From assembly GCA_025358555.1 (NCBI GenBank), contig JANYJD010000043.1, positions 1 to 50,206 on the forward strand: DNA of 50,206 nucleotides, in the 5' to 3' direction. Both the position numbers and the translations under genes were made by a program. The notes beneath the pieces were generated by a model. The model saw nothing but the letters and a program-made list of their open reading frames with translations. It had not been told where the DNA came from and did not search any database. Of the stretch, positions 41,399 through 49,151 are shown one piece after another. The stretch's first letter is position 1. Every line of letters begins with the position of its first letter. This DNA is from Rhodoferax sp. Its GTDB lineage: Bacteria > Pseudomonadota > Gammaproteobacteria > Burkholderiales > Burkholderiaceae_C.

Positions 41399-42577
41399 TT
41401 ACTTCTTGAACTTGGTTGGATCGGCCGGACGCATGAAGAACTGGTCCAGATACGCCTGGCTGCTGCCCCAACGGTCGGTGCCCACGTTGACCCACTTGTC
41501 AGAGTCCTGGCTGCAATCTTCGGGAACCATTTTCTGCACGTCTTCATGCGTGAATTTGATAGGGTCCACTAACACGGATTGCATTTTCGGGCCTTGGCCC
41601 TGCAGCGTGCGCATCATGACGTTCCAAGCCAATTCGATATCATCTCCTGGAGGCCAGACTTGAATGGCAGCGCTGATGAAGTTGGGGTTCTTGCGCCAGT
41701 AGCACAGCGCACCCACTTCACCACCAATGGCGATCGGAATCATTTTTCGACCGGACTGCTGTACAGCACGCAACACGCCCAGCTCGGCTGCCGACTGAAC
41801 GACGATGCCATCGAGCTGACCGGGGTTGGTCGAAAGCCACTTCTGCACTTCCGCCTGAGCCACCTGGTCGGTCCACATACCAGCCACGTCGCCTACGATC
41901 TTGATGCCTGGGAATGTTGCCAATCCGGCCTTGATGCCACGGTCCTGCGAGTCAGAGCCCGATGTACCAGGAATGCCCTGCACCACCAGCACATTGCCCT
42001 TGCCCTTGAGCTCGTTACCCATCCACAGACCCAGATTTTTGCCCGCCACCTGATAGTTCACGGAGGAATTGACCGAGTAAGGAGATGTCAGATAACCTGT
42101 GAACGAAAACGTAGGCACGCCCTTGTCATAGGCGTACTTGACCGTCTGGTTCAAAGCTGTGGGGTTGGAGCAGCACACGATGATGGCGTCCACACCTTGG
42201 TCGACCAGCTGGCGCATCTGCTGAATTTGGGTCGCGTCCTTCAGGTTGGACTGGGTAATGATCACTTCCTTGATCAAGCCCATCTTTTTCCACTTGGGGA
42301 TGATGTCCGTCTGCAGGCGGTCCATAGCGGCAGCGCGCCAGGTGTTACCGGCGTAGGAGCTGGCATAACCGATCGTCCAGGGCGGTCCTTTTTTCGGCTT
42401 CCAGTCCCGATAGGCACTGGCCCCAACGGGCTGCGCCGGGTCCAGAACATCTTTGGAATACAAACGTTTTGCAACTTCTGGCGTAATTTCATCCACGCCA
42501 GTGGAGTGCGCAACGCCTGCAGCAAATAGAACCGACGAAGCGCACAGCGCCAGAGTCTGTTTCATGCCAAATTTCAT
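41399..42577 (-). CDS. Sugar-type ABC substrate-binding protein
   Basis: A 392-residue periplasmic protein. The signal peptide MKFGMKQTLALCASSVLFAAGVAHS is followed by a Peripla_BP_4/RbsB-type fold. It begins WTIGYASSYAGNTWRAAAMDRLQ and includes QMRQLVDQGVDAIIVCCSNPTALNQ and VLVVQGIPGTSGSDSQDRGIKAGL. AGGAGA lies five bases before the ATG at 42577, which fixes the start. It is the first gene of the minus-strand operon, divergent from the LacI regulator. RbsB-family proteins bind sugars but also lactone-derived signals and small acids, so the ligand cannot be read from sequence. Confidence 0.92.
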   Translation of the reverse strand: MKFGMKQTLALCASSVLFAAGVAHSTGVDEITPEVAKRLYSKDVLDPAQPVGASAYRDWKPKKGPPWTIGYASSYAGNTWRAAAMDRLQTDIIPKWKKMGLIKEVIITQSNLKDATQIQQMRQLVDQGVDAIIVCCSNPTALNQTVKYAYDKGVPTFSFTGYLTSPYSVNSSVNYQVAGKNLGLWMGNELKGKGNVLVVQGIPGTSGSDSQDRGIKAGLATFPGIKIVGDVAGMWTDQVAQAEVQKWLSTNPGQLDGIVVQSAAELGVLRAVQQSGRKMIPIAIGGEVGALCYWRKNPNFISAAIQVWPPGDDIELAWNVMMRTLQGQGPKMQSVLVDPIKFTHEDVQKMVPEDCSQDSDKWVNVGTDRWGSSQAYLDQFFMRPADPTKFKK

Positions 42578-42665
42578 CACATCTCCTAATCTTGATCCCG
42601 CAAACACTGCGGTATTGGTTGGTTGAACACGCTTTTCTGCAATCACACCCGAATGCTAGCTACTT

Positions 42666-42697
42666 ATTTGCAGCAAATTTTATGCAAATATTGCGTA
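42666..42697. promoter_or_regulatory. LacI-type operator pair, operon side
   Basis: ATTTGCAGCAAAT (42666–42678) is a perfect odd palindrome. TATGCAAATATTGCGTA (42681–42697) is a near-perfect one, with TATGCAA against TTGCGTA. On the minus strand TAAAAT (42682–42677) between them could be a −10 for the operon. The TTGC/GCAA half-sites recur near the regulator gene. Confidence 0.55.
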
Positions 42698-42806
42698 ACT
42701 TATCGGTAGTTACCCTAACATATTTTTACAATCAAGCATTTTTAGATGATTTAATGGCGGCTTATGGTTTTCTATATTGCGTATCGATGGATGATTGATG
42801 AGAATC

Positions 42807-42857
42807 TTTGCAAATTTAAGATTGTTCTGCATGCAGTTTGCGCAAATTTGTGCAAAT
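42807..42857. promoter_or_regulatory. LacI-type operator cluster, regulator side
   Basis: TTTGCAAA (42807–42814), TTTGCGCAAA (42837–42846, perfect, with the central CG usual for LacI-family sites) and ATTTGTGCAAAT (42846–42857, near-palindrome). They share half-sites with the cluster 130–150 bases away, so looping and autoregulation are possible. TTGACG at 42861–42866 may be a −35 for the regulator, but no clear −10 follows. Confidence 0.55.
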
Positions 42858-42930
42858 TACTTGACGCAACTACTCTGATTCAACTCAATCGAGCCTCTGC
42901 CTCCAAGAGGATAAGAAATGTGACCAATTA

Positions 42931-43977
42931 ATGAAAAATGCGGGCGGAAAGAAACAAGTCAGGCTGCAAGACATTGCCGACAAGGTAAATTTGTCCGTTG
43001 CCACTGTCTCGCGTTCACTAGCCGGACATACGGCGATCAGCGAAGAGGCGCGTGCGGCCGTTCAGAAAGCCGCCATGGATTTGGGCTATGTGGCGTTTAC
43101 CCACGGCGCCCGCAAGCCACGCCATGCAACCCGCACCATCGGCGTCTTGGTGAGTGCATACGAGTTCCACAACCGCTTCGTCACACTCCTGCTGGAAAAC
43201 ATTCACCGCGACTTGCTGGAATCGGGATTCCATGTGTTGGTGATGCTCGACCCGATCAACTCCACTAACGACATCAACCACCTTGCGGCCTTTCGCCCGA
43301 TGATCGATGGCTACCTGGAAGGAGTGATCCTGATGTCGGTCACCACCGACTCCATTCTGGTGGGCGAGCTACAAAGGCTCGGCATGCCGGTGGTTCTGGC
43401 CATGCGCTCGGTGGACAACCCCACGGTCGATGTCGTAGAGGCTGACAACGTGCGGGGCGGCGCAGAAATCATGCAACATCTTTACGAACTGGGGCACCGC
43501 CGGATTGGCTTGGTCATGGGCACCCAACAAGCGTCCACCAGCCGCGACCGCGCCCGTGGAGCGATAGATTTCTTACGCTCCAAAGGGATTGGTCCCGAAG
43601 ACACACCCATCATGTGGAACGCATTTACCTTCGAGACGGGTTACTCCGGTGCCACCCAGTTGCTGGAGGTTAATCCCCGAGTCAGCGCCATCATGGCTGG
43701 CGCTGACTCCATTGCCATGGGGGTTTTGGAGGCTGCGCATTGCAAGGGCTTCTCGGTACCCGAACAGGTCTCAGTAGCGGGGTTCGATGACGTCCCGCTT
43801 TCTGGCACGCGCCTGATTGGCCTGACCACTATCCAGAGCCGAACCCAGGAGATCTCACGGGCGGCCTGCAGACGAATCATTGACCGCATCAAAAACGGCT
43901 TGGTAGCGCCACCCAACCGGGACGTCATGCCAGTTCAACTCATGCGCCGCGACACCACTGGCCCCTGCAACAGCTGA
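42931..43977 (+). CDS. LacI-family transcriptional regulator
   Basis: A 348-residue regulator. The N-terminal LacI HTH is VRLQDIADKVNLSVATVSRSLAG, followed by the hinge-helix region ISEEARAAVQKAAMDLGYV. A periplasmic-binding-protein-like effector domain follows (TIGVLVSAYEFHNRFVTLLLENIHRDL, VAGFDDVPLSGTRLIGLTTI). It is divergent from the 13-gene operon, and palindromes with TTTGC/GCAAA arms fill the 353-base gap, so it very likely controls that operon. The ATG at 42931 has a poor ribosome-binding site (AGAGGA lies about 20 bases upstream), which may keep its level low. The effector is unknown. Confidence 0.93.
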   Translation: MKNAGGKKQVRLQDIADKVNLSVATVSRSLAGHTAISEEARAAVQKAAMDLGYVAFTHGARKPRHATRTIGVLVSAYEFHNRFVTLLLENIHRDLLESGFHVLVMLDPINSTNDINHLAAFRPMIDGYLEGVILMSVTTDSILVGELQRLGMPVVLAMRSVDNPTVDVVEADNVRGGAEIMQHLYELGHRRIGLVMGTQQASTSRDRARGAIDFLRSKGIGPEDTPIMWNAFTFETGYSGATQLLEVNPRVSAIMAGADSIAMGVLEAAHCKGFSVPEQVSVAGFDDVPLSGTRLIGLTTIQSRTQEISRAACRRIIDRIKNGLVAPPNRDVMPVQLMRRDTTGPCNS

Positions 43978-44000
43978 TTTCTTCCAAAAGCCCCAATCCA

Positions 44001-44175
44001 ATGAACACCGACGCCCGCCCCCTCTCCCTCCTCAAAGACCCCAGCCTGCTTAAGACCGACGCCCTGATCAACGGCCAATGGGTTGCAGGCAGCAGCCGCT
44101 TCGACGTGCTTGACCCCTCCAATGGCAAAAAACTGGCCGATGTGGCCAATCTTGGCCCGCCTGACGCCGATGCGT
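44001..44175 (+). pseudogene. 5' fragment of a succinate-semialdehyde dehydrogenase-like gene
   Basis: From ATG 44001 the frame gives MNTDARPLSLLKDPSLLKTDALINGQW, then VAGSSRFDVLDPSNGKKLADVANLG, the classic N-terminus of GabD/SSADH-type aldehyde dehydrogenases. Homology ends after about 58 residues at 44172–44176, where a truncated IS3 OrfB begins on the other strand; the frame stops at 44186. The catalytic Cys/Glu domain (over 400 residues) is missing. It lies 23 bases after the LacI gene, and in an intact ancestor it would have supplied the aldehyde-oxidation step for the Fe-ADH. Confidence 0.85.
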
Positions 44176-44607
44176 GTTCAAAGTAACCACTGGCGCTGAC
44201 CTCCAGCACCTCGCAGCTCAGCGTGACCGGCCAGCGGGTCTTGTGCTTGGCAATCCAGGCGTACTTCACAGCGACTCCCTCGCGAAGTACGCCGTAGCTT
44301 TTTTTAAGATGTCGCGCTCCATCTTTACCCTTGACAACTCTGCCCTCAGCCGCGCCAGCTCCATTTGTTGCGCACTTACAGGCTTGTCACCTGCGCCCTT
44401 GAGTTGGCCTTTGCCACTGAGTCGAGCCCAGCTGCCAAGCGTCTGCGTCGGCACCCCCAATATCTTGGCCGTCACCGCCACGGCCTGCCCTGCCCTGCCT
44501 TGACCAGCCTGACCGCCTCCTCTTTGAATTCCAGCGTGTATTTGCCCCGCTCTTGACCGTCTTTGCGTTTGCTCACTTCGCAATCTCCAATGTCTGAATT
44601 TGACCAT
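44175..44607 (-). pseudogene. IS3-family remnant: frameshifted orfA and truncated orfB
   Basis: On the minus strand ATG 44573 begins MSKRKDGQERGKYTLEFKEE, then AVRLVKAGQ. A duplicated GGGCA unit (plus strand 44486–44499) shifts the frame, after which VTAKILGVPTQTLGSW and ARLRAELSRVKMERDILKKATAYFARESL complete orfA to the stop at 44266. orfB starts at GTG 44269 (GTGA overlap): MKYAWIAKHKTRWPVTLSCEVLEVSASGYFEH, cut at about 44175 by the junction with the dehydrogenase fragment. The DDE domain is absent, so it is immobile. Confidence 0.85.
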
Positions 44608-44638
44608 CAGCTATGGAGTACGTTTTTCAGGGGCAACA

Positions 44639-44865
44639 TCAGTCATAGCTGTCGCCCTTGCTGCCCACTGAAGGCTCTACGCCCGCCTCGGCCAGACGCT
44701 CGCTGTACCGAATGGGCACGTATTGCGCTCTCCTGTCGCTGTGGTGAATCAGCGCGTCGGTGCGCTCGGGCTGGCGTTCATACAAGGCCTGCTCAAGTCT
44801 GTTCGCATGGAGCTTCTTTGTTGCCAGCGCACGATGCGGCGAGCGTAGACATCAATTACAAACGA
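44639..44865 (-). pseudogene. Second IS3-family orfB fragment
   Basis: On the minus strand SSFVIDVYARRIVRW, a frameshift after MRTDL, then EQALYERQPERTDALIHHSDRRAQYV, and RYSERLAEAGVEPSVGSKGDSYD, followed by TGA at 44641–44639. This is the central DDE part of an IS3 transposase (including the second catalytic Asp in HHSDR). It is truncated at both ends; the third catalytic residue is lost. It is a separate remnant from the neighbouring orfA/orfB piece. From here to 45079 no gene is seen. Confidence 0.8.
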
Positions 44866-45079
44866 GCTGCAGTGCAGGCAGTGTCCCAGAGCGATTGCGA
44901 GGGCGGCGGTTCTCTGCAGACGCCGTGTTGTGATCGAGTTTGCCACGCGACGCTGCGCGAACTCAGAAAGACGGCATTATCTTGCTGTTGCAAAAAATTA
45001 AATCAACATCTTACGAAGTAAGCATCATCCGGAAGGCGTTCGTGGCTTACTGATTTTTTGCCCGCAGCGACCCCGAAAG

Positions 45080-45108
45080 TTGCACACTTGTAAAAGACAA
45101 AGTATGAT
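45080..45108 (+). promoter_or_regulatory. Promoter and possible operator of the hipBA-type pair
   Basis: TTGCAC (45080–45085) and TATGAT (45103–45108) with a 17-base spacer make a strong sigma-70 promoter. The spacer contains the inverted repeat TTGT-AAAAG-ACAA (45088–45100), well placed for repression by the HTH antitoxin. Confidence 0.6.
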
Positions 45109-45146
45109 CTGTTAGATGGGTACTTCGGCATATTTTGGATATCTTG

Positions 45147-45482
45147 ATGTCAGTTAGCGTTCTTCCCGCTAAGGCAATCCTGCGTCAACTCGGTGCAAGA
45201 ACCAAGCAAATGAGATTGCACCGCGGATTTACACGTGCTGCTCTTTCCCGTCTCTGTGGCGTACCAGAGTCAACGATTAAACGTTTCGAGTCCACAGGCG
45301 AAATCGGAACGAAAGCCCTCGTCAACATTTTCATCTCCTTAGAGGCGGTCGACCAAGTTACCGATTTGGCCAAAGCCTCAGCACCACTGAGCATGGCAGA
45401 TGTAATGCAGGTGCCTCGGCAACGGGGGAAACGTTCCGATGCAGGACGCTCAAGAATGGCAACAGACGGAGACGCCTCATGA
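45147..45482 (+). CDS. XRE-family HTH antitoxin (HipB-like)
   Basis: A 111-residue protein. The Xre-type HTH reads LGARTKQMRLHRGFTRAALSRLCGVPESTIKRFESTG (about residues 15–52), and the C-terminal tail is basic (PRQRGKRSDAGRSRM). An in-frame ATG at 45135 would add four residues (MDIL). Its stop overlaps the ATG of the kinase gene by four bases (ATGA), the usual HipB–HipA arrangement. It should repress its own promoter and hold the kinase inactive. The region is more AT-rich than the operon to the left, consistent with horizontal arrival. Confidence 0.82.
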   Translation: MSVSVLPAKAILRQLGARTKQMRLHRGFTRAALSRLCGVPESTIKRFESTGEIGTKALVNIFISLEAVDQVTDLAKASAPLSMADVMQVPRQRGKRSDAGRSRMATDGDAS

Positions 45483-46759
45483 CCAAAGCACCTCATGCAC
45501 AACGTCTTTCCGTCAACATGGATGGAAGGAAGGTGGGAGAACTTGGACAGAGTTCTCAAGGACCTGTGTATTTCGTCTATGACACGCAATGGTTGCAGAA
45601 CGGCTTTCCGCTGACCAAACGCCATCTTCAGTTCGATCCGAAGCCGCAGACGGTATCCAATCCCGAATTCTGGGGTCTCTTTGGAGTTTTCAACGACAGC
45701 CTTCCTGACGGTTGGGGGCTTCTCTTGATGGATCGAGCACTCAAAGAGAAAAAAGGTTGGGCGCCTTCGATGATCACCGGGCTTGACCGCCTGGCGTACA
45801 TCGGGAATCGTGGAATGGGCGCTCTTGAATACGTGCCCATGATCCCGCAAGGTCATCTTGACGCGGCGGTGGATCTTTCTGAATTGGCCAAAGAAGCTGA
45901 CCTAGTTTTCGAAGGCAATGATGGTTCCGTTCTAGAGAATTTGTTGCTGCACGGTGGATCCGGCGGCGGTGCAAGACCAAAGGTAACGGTTGCACGCGAT
46001 CCCGTCGAAGGGTTGTGCGTGAGTGGCTTCCAACCTTTGAGACCAGGTTTTGAACACTGGATTGTCAAGTTTCGACATGGAAGAGAGCCTCTCGATACAG
46101 GACGCGCAGAAAAAGCCTACGCCCATTTTGCGCAAGAAGCAGGTCTAATCGTTGCAGATACGGACTTGATCGAGGTTACTGTAAAAGGCAAATCTGAAGC
46201 CTACTTCGCATCAAAGCGATTTGATCGCGAAGGAGATAAAAAGATTCACATGCTGTCTCTAGCGGGTTTACTTCACGCAAGCCATCGTGCGCCGACAGTA
46301 GATTACGACAGCATTCTTGGCGCCACTAGGATGCTTACTGGGTCGGTTGACGAAACAAGTAAGATGTTTCGTCAAATGGTTTTCAACGTTGTTTCTGCCA
46401 ACCGAGACGATCATTCAAAGAATTTTTCTTTTCTCTTCCAAAAAGGCGGCTGGATAGCTAGTCCTTCTTACGATCTGTCCATGAGCCCCAATGCTGATTT
46501 GAGGTTTCAGCACATGGCGGCCATCAATGGCAGTGGATCGCCCAGTAGACGAGACATTCTTGCAGTCGCGGAAACCTTTGACGTTCCCGATGCCAAGTCG
46601 ATCGTAGATCAAGTGGTGGACGTTGCCTCTCGCTGGAACGAGTTTGCATCGCTCTATGACGTTGGCGAAGACTTGACCGATGAAATCGGCTCCGAAATCA
46701 AAGCCATGATCAAGAAAGTTAAAGCGCCTGGCCCACAAGGCAAAAGTGAACGGAAATGA
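45479..46759 (+). CDS. HipA-type serine/threonine kinase toxin
   Basis: A 426-residue HipA-family protein, near the usual 430–440. The N-terminal HipA subdomain contains NPEFWGLFGVFNDSLPDGWG and RLAYIGNRGMGALEY. A Gly-rich ATP-loop region is GGSGGGARPK (about 159–168). The catalytic motif NRDDHSKNFSF (Asp310, Asn315) corresponds to E. coli Asp309, and the Mg-binding Asp332 lies in SYDLS. E. coli HipA phosphorylates glutamyl-tRNA synthetase; other homologues hit other targets, so the target here is open. All catalytic residues are present, so it looks active. It is flanked by IS debris on both sides. Confidence 0.9.
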   Translation: MTKAPHAQRLSVNMDGRKVGELGQSSQGPVYFVYDTQWLQNGFPLTKRHLQFDPKPQTVSNPEFWGLFGVFNDSLPDGWGLLLMDRALKEKKGWAPSMITGLDRLAYIGNRGMGALEYVPMIPQGHLDAAVDLSELAKEADLVFEGNDGSVLENLLLHGGSGGGARPKVTVARDPVEGLCVSGFQPLRPGFEHWIVKFRHGREPLDTGRAEKAYAHFAQEAGLIVADTDLIEVTVKGKSEAYFASKRFDREGDKKIHMLSLAGLLHASHRAPTVDYDSILGATRMLTGSVDETSKMFRQMVFNVVSANRDDHSKNFSFLFQKGGWIASPSYDLSMSPNADLRFQHMAAINGSGSPSRRDILAVAETFDVPDAKSIVDQVVDVASRWNEFASLYDVGEDLTDEIGSEIKAMIKKVKAPGPQGKSERK

Positions 46760-47361
46760 ACTTCCTGCGAATCCATAACGCAGCATCCGTCAGTCTTAAG
46801 GGGAATGGCACTTGCATAAGCTGCAAGAGGTAGTGCAACATTCGCTCTGTAGTTTCCCGAACCACTGAAACAGTAGCGTCGCCAATCCAGGCAAGCCAGT
46901 GCTCAATGGGCAAATGGCTGGTGATGATGGTGGCCTTGTTGCCAGCGCGGTCGTCAATGATCTCCAGCAAATCGGCGCGGGTCTGGCTGTCGATGCCGGC
47001 CATGCCCCAGTCATCGAGCAGCAACACGTCGGTTTTGGCCAGGGCCAATAACCACTTGCCAAAGCTGCCGTTGCCGTGACGAATACGCAGCTCTTCGCCC
47101 AGTCGGGGCACCCGCTGATACAGCGCCGTGTGAGCGCGCCGGCAGGCATACTGGGCCAACGCACAAGCCAGCCAGGTCTTGCCCGCACCCGTCAAGCCAG
47201 TGATCAGCACACTGTGGCCACTTTCAATCCAATTGCCCAATGCCAGGCTCATCACCGCACTGCGCTCCAGACCGCGCCCGGCGCGCGTGTCAATGTCTTC
47301 AATGCAGGCCTGTGGGTATTTCAGGTTTGCCGCCTTGAGCAGGCGTGCCTGGTGCTTGTCG
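46760..47361 (-). pseudogene. Interrupted older IS21-type istB
   Basis: The minus-strand frame reads DKHQARLLKAANLKYPQACIEDIDTRAGRGLERSAV, then Walker A GLTGAGKT, Walker B VLLLDDWGMAGI and IITSHLPIEHWLAWIGDATV, all clear IstB features. The first ~50 residues are missing because a younger IS21 element sits at 47362, exactly within the Asp-Lys codons (CGACAA on this strand). The C-terminal end after GDATV diverges from IstB, so the right part is also scarred. The frame runs on to 46719 inside the hipA end. The rest of the gene should continue beyond 50206. Confidence 0.85.
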
Positions 47362-47412
47362 CCCTGATGGCCACCCAAATTCCCCCATTTTTGGCCACCT
47401 CAAATTCCCCCA
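47356..47412 (+). repeat. Left target duplication and terminal repeats of the IS21 element
   Basis: The target copy TTGTCG (47356–47361) is followed by terminal CCCTGATGGCCACCCAAATTCCCCCA (first copy to 47387) and a second copy TTGGCCACCTCAAATTCCCCCA (47391–47412). These tandem copies are the presumed IstA binding sites. Confidence 0.88.
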
Positions 47413-47516
47413 CCCTGAGCGCGGCGTGACGGCTGGTTAAACCCGGCTGTTTCACCGCCTCTGTCAGTACCAGGCAGGACGTTACCTTCACCCCCTCACT
47501 TTTGAGGGAAACCGGA

Positions 47517-49151
47517 TTGAACGTCTTGAAACCACATCTACAAACCACGATATTGACTTTGCTGGAGGCGGGCACGAGCCACCGCCAGATTGAACGTGTC
47601 AGCGGAATTGACCGAAAGACCATTCGCACCTATGCCAAACGCATGGAGGAGATCAAGGCAAATTCCTCCGGGGTGGCCACCGGCACACCCGATCAAACTC
47701 CCCCACCCCGGCCACCGGTTCAGGCCAAGCCAACGACCTCCAACTGTGAGCCTCACCGTGCGTTCATCGAAGCCCAGTTGCGCGCCAAGCGCAACTACAC
47801 AGCGATCTACCAAGACCTGGTCGACCAGCACGGATTTACCGGCGCCTACAACAGCGTCAAACGTTTTGCGGGCGGCTTGTGCAAGCACGAGCCAGAACAA
47901 TTTGACCGCCTGGAATTTGCCCCCGGCGAAGAAGCCCAGGTCGATTACGGCGAGGGCGCACTCACCCGTGTTGCTGGCAGCGCGCGCTTTCGCAAACCGC
48001 GCCTGTTTGTGATGACCTTGCGCTACTCCCGGCGCAGTTTTCGCCGGGTCGTGTGGAAGTCAAGTCAGGAAACCTGGGCACGCCTGCATGAAGAAGCGTG
48101 GCGCTACTTCGGTGGTGCCTGCCGCTACGTGGTGTTGGACAACCTCAAGGAGGGTGTCATCAAACCCGACCTGTACGAGCCCCAGCTCAACGCCGTCTAT
48201 GCCGCCACCCTGAAACACTATAGTGTTGTGGGCGACCCGGCCCGCGTGCGTGACCCCAACCGCAAAGGCACGGTTGAGCACGCCATCGGACACACCCAGG
48301 CCACAGCTCTGAAGGGGCGGCGATTCGAGTCGATTGAGGCGCAAAACCAGCACCTCGAACACTGGGAAACCAAGTGGGCCGCCCAGCGCATTCACGGCAG
48401 CGAACGCCGCCAGGTGGAGGCCATGTTTCAGGAAGAAAAACCTCATCTGTTGCCCCTGCCGTTGCTTGGCATGCAATACTTTACTGAGGGTCAGTACAGC
48501 GTCAACGACGACTCCTGCGTCCGGGTTGACCACAGCAGTTATGCAGCCCGTCCGGCAGTCATTGGAAGCCGGGTGCTGGTGCGCCTGTTTGCGCGTCGCC
48601 TGGAGATACGCGACTTCAAGACGCAAGCCCTTCTGCGCACGCATGACCGGGCTGAGAAACCCGGAACCGTGGTGCTGCCCATGAACGAGCGCGTCTTCAA
48701 TCCATCGCGCGAGACACAGCGAATTCTGACTCAGGCCAAGGCCATTGGGGCGGCCACCCACAGGCTGTGCGAGACCCTGTTTGAGCGCGAAGGGCGCGTC
48801 GGTCAACGCAAGCTCTGGGGCATCGTCGGATTGGTACGGCGCTACCCACGCCGATTGATCAACAGTGCTTGCGAAATGGCGATGACACAGGGCGTGTACA
48901 GCTACGGCCACGTCAAGACCTTGACCGAGCAGCTGATGGAGGATGCTTTGATCCTGCTCGATGCGCCCAATTCCGAAGCGAACTGTCTTCTGACCCAGAG
49001 CCATGCCTTGATCCGCGCTGGCGATGACTACGCCGATCTGTTCACCCTGGGCGCACAGCAAAGCGCCACTCTGGCACCAACCCAAGCACCGACCCAGGCA
49101 CCGACCCAGGCACCGACCCGAGCACAAACCCAAGTAGAGGCAACCCTATGA
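47517..49151 (+). CDS. istA: IS21-family transposase IstA
   Basis: A 544-residue transposase. An N-terminal HTH (LLEAGTSHRQIERVSGIDRKTIRTYAKRM) is followed by a DDE integrase core with Asp in AQVDYGEGA, Asp in VVLDNLKEG and Glu in RKGTVEHAIGH; all three are present. The start is TTG at 47517, giving MNVLKPHLQTTIL as in relatives, with AGGGA seven bases upstream; TTG 47502 is an alternative. The C-terminus ends in repeated APTQ units encoded by a 12-base tandem repeat. It overlaps istB by ATGA. IstA cuts and joins the ends with the aid of IstB. Confidence 0.94.
   Translation: MNVLKPHLQTTILTLLEAGTSHRQIERVSGIDRKTIRTYAKRMEEIKANSSGVATGTPDQTPPPRPPVQAKPTTSNCEPHRAFIEAQLRAKRNYTAIYQDLVDQHGFTGAYNSVKRFAGGLCKHEPEQFDRLEFAPGEEAQVDYGEGALTRVAGSARFRKPRLFVMTLRYSRRSFRRVVWKSSQETWARLHEEAWRYFGGACRYVVLDNLKEGVIKPDLYEPQLNAVYAATLKHYSVVGDPARVRDPNRKGTVEHAIGHTQATALKGRRFESIEAQNQHLEHWETKWAAQRIHGSERRQVEAMFQEEKPHLLPLPLLGMQYFTEGQYSVNDDSCVRVDHSSYAARPAVIGSRVLVRLFARRLEIRDFKTQALLRTHDRAEKPGTVVLPMNERVFNPSRETQRILTQAKAIGAATHRLCETLFEREGRVGQRKLWGIVGLVRRYPRRLINSACEMAMTQGVYSYGHVKTLTEQLMEDALILLDAPNSEANCLLTQSHALIRAGDDYADLFTLGAQQSATLAPTQAPTQAPTQAPTRAQTQVEATL
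49075..49134 (+). repeat. 12-base tandem repeat in the istA 3' end
   Basis: Five copies of CACCGACCCAGG or close variants (the first ends AAG, the fourth GAG, the last begins CACAAA). The repeat encodes a PTQA periodic tail. The length is a multiple of three, so copy number can change without a frameshift. Confidence 0.9.

Noticed and set aside
48060-49133. Minus-strand open frame (357 codons) opposite istA, with repeated LGRCLGRC-like ends
   Set aside because: The repeat is the antisense of the istA 12-base repeat; the rest is a shadow of the transposase.
49075-49134. CRISPR-like repeat
   Set aside because: Twelve-base units without spacers, inside a coding frame; no CRISPR array or cas gene is present in the window.
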